Positions 41,632 through 46,851 of a stretch of DNA of 46,851 nucleotides are shown in pieces. The DNA comes from Rhodocollybia butyracea (lineage: Eukaryota > Basidiomycota > Agaricomycetes > Agaricales > Omphalotaceae), in the NCBI GenBank assembly GCA_015501585.1, contig JADNRY010000460.1:1-46851 (forward strand), given 5' to 3'. The notes under the pieces were generated by a model. The model saw only the letters and a list, made by a program, of their open reading frames with translations, did not search any database and was not told where the DNA came from. The number at the start of each line of letters is the position of its first letter. Position 1 is the stretch's first letter. The translations under genes and the position numbers were made by a program.

Positions 41632-42384
41632 GGAAAATCATACTTAGATCACACCAAAAGCATTGAACACCAACACGAAAACCGCTCATCTATTCAAGAC
41701 AGACACAAACAACAAGTACAGTAAAAAACAACCAAGTATATGTAAAAACGTCCATTTCTACCCCCTTTCGCAGTAACTAATGAAAAACGCTCTACACGGG
41801 AAGTGAACAACTGAAACCAAGGGAAGAATCGTACGTACGGTGGGAGGAGAGAGTGAGGAAACGAGAATATGGAATGGAGGTAGGGAACGAGTGGATCCCA
41901 TCGCCAGCCGACCAAAAACAAAAACATCCCAAGCGCTCACCAAAGACTACACATCTCAATACACACCCGTTGCCGGGTCGATCGAGACAGTGTCAGTGGG
42001 AGACTGCATCGGGGTTTTTGAATGGAGGGATAGAGAGGGGTGAGGAGGTATTTGGGTGGAGAGAGGAAGGAATGTACATAGATGTAAAGTAACAGTGTAG
42101 TAGAACGATGCGAAAGAAACAGACGTTGTGGTTGGTTTGTCCCGTATCGGTATCGGTACCAAGTCCAAAATGAAATCAAGGTGTCGTAGAAGGAGTCATT
42201 TCTGAGAGAGAAAGAGAAAATGAGAACGGAATGAGAAACGAGACAGATAGACAGATAGAGCAGAGAGAGAGAGAGAGAGAAACAACATGAAAAACCAAAA
42301 AAACGAGAGAAAGCAGAGGATGCCAAAGAAATAGACTGATAATAAAGATCAATAAAATTGGGGAAAGCGAGAGTCCGATTTATC
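41632..42384. other. Intergenic / 3' untranslated region of bZIP gene
   Basis: A/G-rich on the plus strand (pyrimidine-rich on the minus strand), with only compositionally biased ORFs. It probably holds the 3' UTR of the minus-strand bZIP gene. Confidence 0.4.
42262..42281. repeat. GA dinucleotide microsatellite
   Basis: About ten uninterrupted AG units downstream of the bZIP gene. Confidence 0.95.
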
Positions 42385-43524
42385 CTATACAAGCCCAACA
42401 CGCCCCTCAATTGACTCCCACAAGCCGTTAGCGGGTGTATTGTCTACCGCGTCCTGCGCGGTGGGCAGTATATCCAGAAACGCTTCTAGCGTTAGTCCGA
42501 TATCGGACCATGTTTCCCCAGTATAATCCATCATATCACTGTCAAAGGCAAGATCCAAAACATTCGCTCCAGTTGTAGTTGTTGTCGTCGTTGTTCCACC
42601 TGTAACTCCTCCGGCTATCGACGATCCACCCAAACTCATACCACTCAGACTCAATCTCCTATCCTCTTGTGTCATTTCCTCTGTGACGGATGCCGTGTGG
42701 GCGGCTGGCGCTTGAGTAATAGACGAACGAGTTTCTGTGGGGAGCTGCGTGTGCGCCGTGGGAGGCGAAGACTCACGGTCAGAGATAATCTCGCGGAAGA
42801 GGGATTCCATAGTCGCGTCATCGACCGGGGGTGCATCTTGAGAAGCGCTGGGGCGTCAAAAGAAGGGGCGCCGGAGGAATGATCAGCGTAGGGGTCGTAG
42901 AGTGCCAGTTCACCCGCTGCAGGGACAACGGAGGGGGGTTCCTCCGAAGGTCGCCACCCGTGCTAGGTGGCGAGTGGACTGGGGGAGCTCTGACGACTCC
43001 GCAGGTGATGTTATAGGTGCGGGAAGCGACGCGGAAGGAGACGGGGAGAAGGTAGTGGATGGTGGTTCGAGGGATGTCGAAGGGGGAGAGACTGGAGGCG
43101 ATGACGAATCAGTAGTAGAAGTTAGACCTGTAGGAAGGCCCTGTGCCGCTAGTGCTTTTACAACGGCATCCCAGCCTTTTTCAAGAGTTTTGATTCGCTC
43201 CTTGAGTTCTTCGTTCTCACGGTCTCTAGATTCTGGGAGTGGAACTGGAACAAGAGCAGGGGCAGTCATTCCCATGCCAGCACGTAGCTGGCGGTTTTCC
43301 TCCTCGAGTTCAGCTACTCTGCGCTCAAGGTAGGTAAATTGGGCTTTTCTGCGGTCTCGTGAATTCTGGGCAGCGATACGATTGCGATGAGCTCGGGCTT
43401 CTTTGCGTTCTTCAGAGCTTTGTTCTGTACGAGGTCGTTTGCGAGAAGGGCCAGGCTGAGGTTCAGGAGATGGTGATGGAGACATGCTGGATGAAAAAGA
43501 GAGGCTTGAAGGTGCTTTGGGCAT
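42385..43524 (-). CDS. HAC1/XBP1/Cib1-type bZIP transcription factor
   Basis: Exon 1 (43524-42914) encodes a Ser/Pro-rich start, then a basic region at residues 39-62. NRIAAQNSR fits the bZIP N-x7-R rule and the AAQ...R pattern of HAC1/XBP1. A leucine zipper from about residue 66 follows (YLERRVAELEEENRQL), then a Ser/Pro-rich stretch. Unspliced, the frame ends at a TGA (42912-42910) after 204 residues. Removal of a 66-nt GT-AG segment (42913-42848) continues the frame into exon 2 (42847-42385), whose acidic, Thr-rich C-terminus (DDATMESLFREI, DMMDYTGETWSDIG) looks like an activation domain; total 357 residues. The stop sits directly at an XBP1-like CUGCAGC site. A role as unfolded-protein-response regulator is inferred from the basic region and this layout. 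Confidence 0.8.
42905..42971 (-). promoter_or_regulatory. Candidate Ire1-type splice hairpins in bZIP mRNA
   Basis: On the minus strand GCCACC-TAGCACG-GGTGGC (42971-42953) forms a perfect 6-bp stem with a 7-nt loop. Thirty nucleotides on, CTGCAGC (42922-42916) matches the loop of the XBP1 3' splice site, closed by a weak stem (GTCC/GGGT). Cleavage after the third loop base at both sites would remove 43 nt and open a different frame (AAGELALYDPYADHSSG). The first loop lacks the G expected at position 6, so this is a candidate only. Confidence 0.35.
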
Positions 43525-44095
43525 GGTAGTTGGAGCTTTATAACTGCGGCTAGCAGGACGAGATACGTGTCAGTCGTAAAGAAATGTACCTGGCGCTTGT
43601 TAACTTATATAATGTTACGTGGCATTCTCACAGTCACGAGGAAGCAGTGCAGAAACGCGGGTCATTGATGAGCGCCCATGGCAGAGCGCAGCAAGACAGC
43701 TTAAAATTGGAGAACTTGGACAGGGAACTACTAAACGGTAAAGTCAAGTACCGGCCGCACGTTCACTCTAACTTGCTGACAGGCTTGTAAACGGTCGTCT
43801 ACTTACTAAAAGGGATGCCTGCTACTAATTTAGTGTGGCACATGCGCCCCTGTCACAGCTCTCCACTTGGATTGGCAGATCATAAGAAGAAGAAGAAAAC
43901 AACTGCGACTGTCAGTACATAGTGTTCGTCAAATCCATAAGGTGCAGATGCATTGCCATCTGGTACCATCTTCGATGTTGGGTCCTGTGACCAAAGATGG
44001 ATGCAGCAATGTAGCAGTGCTGGATTCACATGGAAACTCGAGATGGAGGACTATAAATATGAAGAAACTCGTTCGACCGACTGTTTGTAGCTATC
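43525..44095. promoter_or_regulatory. Divergent promoter region, bZIP (minus) and lipase (plus)
   Basis: A 571-bp region between the two start codons. TATAAATA at 44052-44059 lies 37 bp before the lipase ATG and is a good core-promoter candidate for it. No TATA-like box was clear on the bZIP side. An ORF at 43584-43790 has no motif. Confidence 0.55.
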
Positions 44096-45674
44096 ATGGT
44101 CTCTCAGGCTCTCCTCCCTGTCCTCACCTTGGTGTTCTCGCTTGTGTCTGCATCCCCTGCGGTTCAAGTGCGTCAGGCGATTACAACGCTGTCGACTGCT
44201 CAGATCGACGCGTTCACGCCGTACGCGTTCTTTGCCAACACAGGTCGGTCATCTCTCTACATGATTTTGCTCTGTATCGACTCATACGCTTGCTTACAGG
44301 ATACTGCTCTCCTTCTACAACGATATCGTGGTCATGCGGAGGTATGTGCACATATCGTTACCCGTCCAGGAAACAAACTGACTAATCTCAACAGCCAATT
44401 GCAACGCAAACCCAGGCTTCATACCAGTCGCGGCTGGAGGCGATGGTTCCGACACACAGTTTTATTTCGTAGGGTACGATCCTTCGCTAGGTAATTATGT
44501 CCGCCTTACCGCGAGAATGGCTTACCGATTACTTCAATCACTACTAGATGCGGTCATTGTCTCGCATCAGGGAACTGATCCTGAGGAGATGTAAGTGATA
44601 ATTTCCGTGAGTTTCTCATCTCATCTCCTACATTGAACAGTGAAGACGACCTCACGGATCTCAACTTTTTCGTTCGTTGTGATGTCTCGTATCTGGATGC
44701 AAGCGCTTGCTCAACTACGTTTCCAGCTCACAGCGATCAATCCTTCTTTGTTCCCGGGAGTAAGCTCGAGCGTAGAAGTTCACAATGGATTTGGAGATGA
44801 ACAAGCCATGTGAGTGGAGAGTTTTGCACGGCGCATATAGTATTGACTCGTACGTCAGGACTGCGCCCACCATCTTAGCGGCTGTTCAGCAGGCCATGAG
44901 TGAACACGGCACAAACTCGGTCACAACCACAGGTCATTCGTTAGGTCCGATACATCGTTTCTCTGTCTGCCCCAGTGTGTAGTTGACCTGTGATCTTTTA
45001 GGCGCTGCCCTTTCCCTTCTCGACGCTTTGTACTTGAAAGTTCAAATTCCTTCAGCGTCTGTGAAGTTCATTGGGTTCGGTTTGCCTCGTGTAAGTGTCC
45101 AACCAAAAGCAATATATGTGTCACTTAACTTTGAGTCTTTTATAGGTCGGGAACCAAGCCTTTGCAAACCTCATTGACTCGACTTTTCCCGGCCTTGTGA
45201 CTCATATAAATAACAAGTTGGTTACTCGCTCGAAGATTTTGCAAGCCCCCATCTAACCTTTTTCATTGTACAAATAGAGAAGACCCCGTCCCTACGCTTC
45301 CCGGTATGCAAACGCTATCAATTTCTTTATTTATCCAGAGCATTCCTCATCCACGAAATTTATGTGCAGGTGAATTTTTAGGATTCGTTCACCCGAGTGG
45401 CGAAAACCATATCATGGATAGTAATGCTTGGGTCGCGTGTCCAGGTAAGCTTGTCTTTTCTACCTTTCCAAGCCATTGCCACTGCTTACGTTCCGACTAG
45501 GGCAAGATAACCCCAGTACTGAATGTACCACTGGAGATGTGCCTAACATCTTCGATGGAACCCTCAGTGACCACGATGGTGAGCATCTATATAAAAACTG
45601 TATGCAGTGTGCTCCAATTTCCGATTCTTTTCTTTACAGGTCCTTATAACGGCGTTACGATGGGAGTATGTTAG
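44096..45674 (+). CDS. Secreted class 3 lipase
   Basis: Thirteen exons joined by twelve GT-AG introns of about 50-66 nt give a continuous 299-residue protein (coding sum 900 nt). A signal peptide (MVSQALLPVLTLVFSLVSAS) is followed by a short pro-region and AFTPYAFFANTGYC. The nucleophile elbow is GHSLG with Ser174. The triad Asp is Asp231 in KEDPVPTLP and the His is His287 in SDHDGPYNG. IGFGLPRVGNQAF and FVHPSGENHI are also class 3 lipase signatures. The family hydrolyses mono-, di- or triacylglycerols outside the cell. Exons: 44096-44243, 44300-44341, 44395-44490, 44548-44590, 44641-44675, 44734-44809, 44859-44944, 45002-45090, 45146-45216, 45278-45303, 45370-45444, 45501-45578, 45640-45674. 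Confidence 0.9.
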
Positions 45675-46851
45675 AGCTTGAACTATCTTCCATATAGGTG
45701 TCGCTTTTTGAAGTTTGGGTACAATTGCTGCAAATAAATTATTTGTTGAATATTCCTCGATGAAGTCCGGGACACGAACCCAAACCACATTAGGTAGTCT
45801 TGAGGAGATTGCTAACCATCAACGTCCTTCAAAGGCGCTGTTTTGGCTATTTCTCGAATGTACGTACTTGAGCTCTTGGACAAGGCGAGTGGTACAGGAA
45901 ATGCCTATAACGCGTCCTGACACGAATTATTTTTACTATAGCGATCGACATCGACACTCAGTTGCAATCTCAGTACTCAGCTTTGGCAGGGCTCTAGAGT
46001 CTAATATCATTTCAATCAACAGAAAAAACTAGCGTAATTTCAACGAAACTTCGTTGACCACGCCGCCATTCTTTTGACGAGATACCATATCTTATTCTCC
46101 TTCAAAACTCAGCGTTCCAGACCCAGAACTACCACAAATGCTTGAAGACCAAGATTTGGTACAGCGAGGAGGGCGGTTTTACTGGGCGATTGACATGACG
46201 TTTGCAAACAGATATCACAGCTAATAATGGACGAGTTAAAAAGGTATTTGCAGACTTTTGAGTAATGTGAATGTCACGGCTAGGACATCAGTAAAACTTA
46301 ACTACGTCGCTGAAAACAATCGCTGAAAGACAGATGATACCTAGAGCTAGCTGTCTTTGACAACGGTATAGTCCGGTAATACGAGAATAAGTGGCGAAGG
46401 AAGAAGTACTTAAAGGAGACGTCAAAGCGGAAAGAAACTCAGAAGAACAAATTGAGTGTTGGTTGAGTGCATATGAGTGCTTCAACGCTTAGGTGTTCTA
46501 TTCACGATCGGTACATCCTACAAAGGCCTGGAAGGCGTATATTGATTCTCCAAGATTCATTATCCAATGGGCCTAGATATGCAAACACTGATTGATTGAC
46601 GGACAGGCTCACTCATCAAAGCTTCCTTCAGCTCAAATTCACGTATGTATCTATATCGATAAGATATCTTTAGTTCCTCTCGCCGTTTGAATCTCAGAGA
46701 ACACCTGGATCTTAGGTTACGTCAGGTCCTACTGCGCTCTCATTTTTTGCGGGTACTTACCATAGGGTACCATGAGTAAGATCAATATGAGCCGCATGGC
46801 CTTGACAGTGACCTTGCTTTCCTAGCCTGACTAACCCTCTTGTTTTTTAAA
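45675..46851. other. Right flank, nothing recognised
   Basis: Downstream of the lipase no coding region with recognisable motifs, repeat or RNA gene was found. Short ORFs at 45715-46032 (plus) and 46288-46485 (minus) have no support. Confidence 0.4.

Noticed and set aside
41694..42168. Overlapping ORFs on both strands downstream of the bZIP gene
   Set aside because: Composition follows the A/G-rich strand bias and there are no motifs; interpreted as 3' UTR and intergenic DNA.
44224..44494. Longer plus-strand ORFs through lipase exons 1-3 without splicing (43867-44385, 44096-44494)
   Set aside because: They read through introns with clear GT-AG borders and lose the lipase motif frame; the spliced model gives a complete catalytic triad.
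45745..45830. tRNA-like T-arm (GGGTTCG-type) on the minus strand after the lipase gene
   Set aside because: Only the T-arm resembles a tRNA; anticodon and acceptor stems do not pair.

Overview
The window looks like nuclear DNA of a filamentous basidiomycete. Genes carry many GT-AG introns of about 45-65 nt. There is a NACHT-WD40 STAND gene of the large Agaricomycete type, a Ty3/gypsy chromovirus, a HAC1/Cib1-like bZIP gene and a secreted class 3 lipase. A Rhizoctonia/Ceratobasidium-like fungus would fit, but the species call is an inference from gene style only.

The window has two compartments. Positions 1-35.5 kb are repeat-dominated. Two copies (661-3758 and 19171-22267, in opposite orientation) belong to one family of 3.1-kb, almost perfectly palindromic elements: two 1.4-kb arms around a 264-bp spacer, bounded by 6-bp target duplications. 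Between them lies a NACHT-WD40 gene (about 4983-16254) cut in two by a 6.4-kb gag-only LTR retrotransposon (8560-14998, TSD AAGAG). The insertion falls between WD40 repeats 7 and 8. Next come copies of a small unrecognised gene family (A remnant near 16.8-17.2 kb, best copy B at 17446-18264), GC-rich minisatellite DNA and a tRNA-like sequence. A third family copy (C) is split by a 12.1-kb Ty3/gypsy element (22629-34744, TSD GAAGG). Its pol is a chromovirus type, and a spliced, coiled-coil accessory gene sits antisense between pol and the 3' LTR.

Both LTR elements are transcribed on the minus strand. In both, a short segment one base inside the 5' LTR is perfectly complementary to a segment of the LTR itself that lies about 30 bp downstream of a TATA-like box. 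This is the layout expected for Tf1-type self-primed reverse transcription. Both LTRs also carry repeated copies of a related AGCTCA-containing motif.

Positions 35.5-46.8 kb are single-copy, intron-rich and gene-dense. They hold a secreted PEBP-like protein (36238-37046, minus), an XPA-C-like small protein with a 19-nt micro-exon (38201-38859, minus), a MYND zinc-finger protein (40242-40727, minus), a tentative small spliced gene (41198-41631, minus), a HAC1/XBP1-type bZIP regulator (42385-43524, minus) and a 13-exon class 3 lipase (44096-45674, plus). The bZIP and lipase genes diverge from a shared intergenic region.

Several reading frames in otherwise healthy or very young genes are broken by single-base indels. 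These may be real lesions or consensus errors in the assembly. I flag where this matters.
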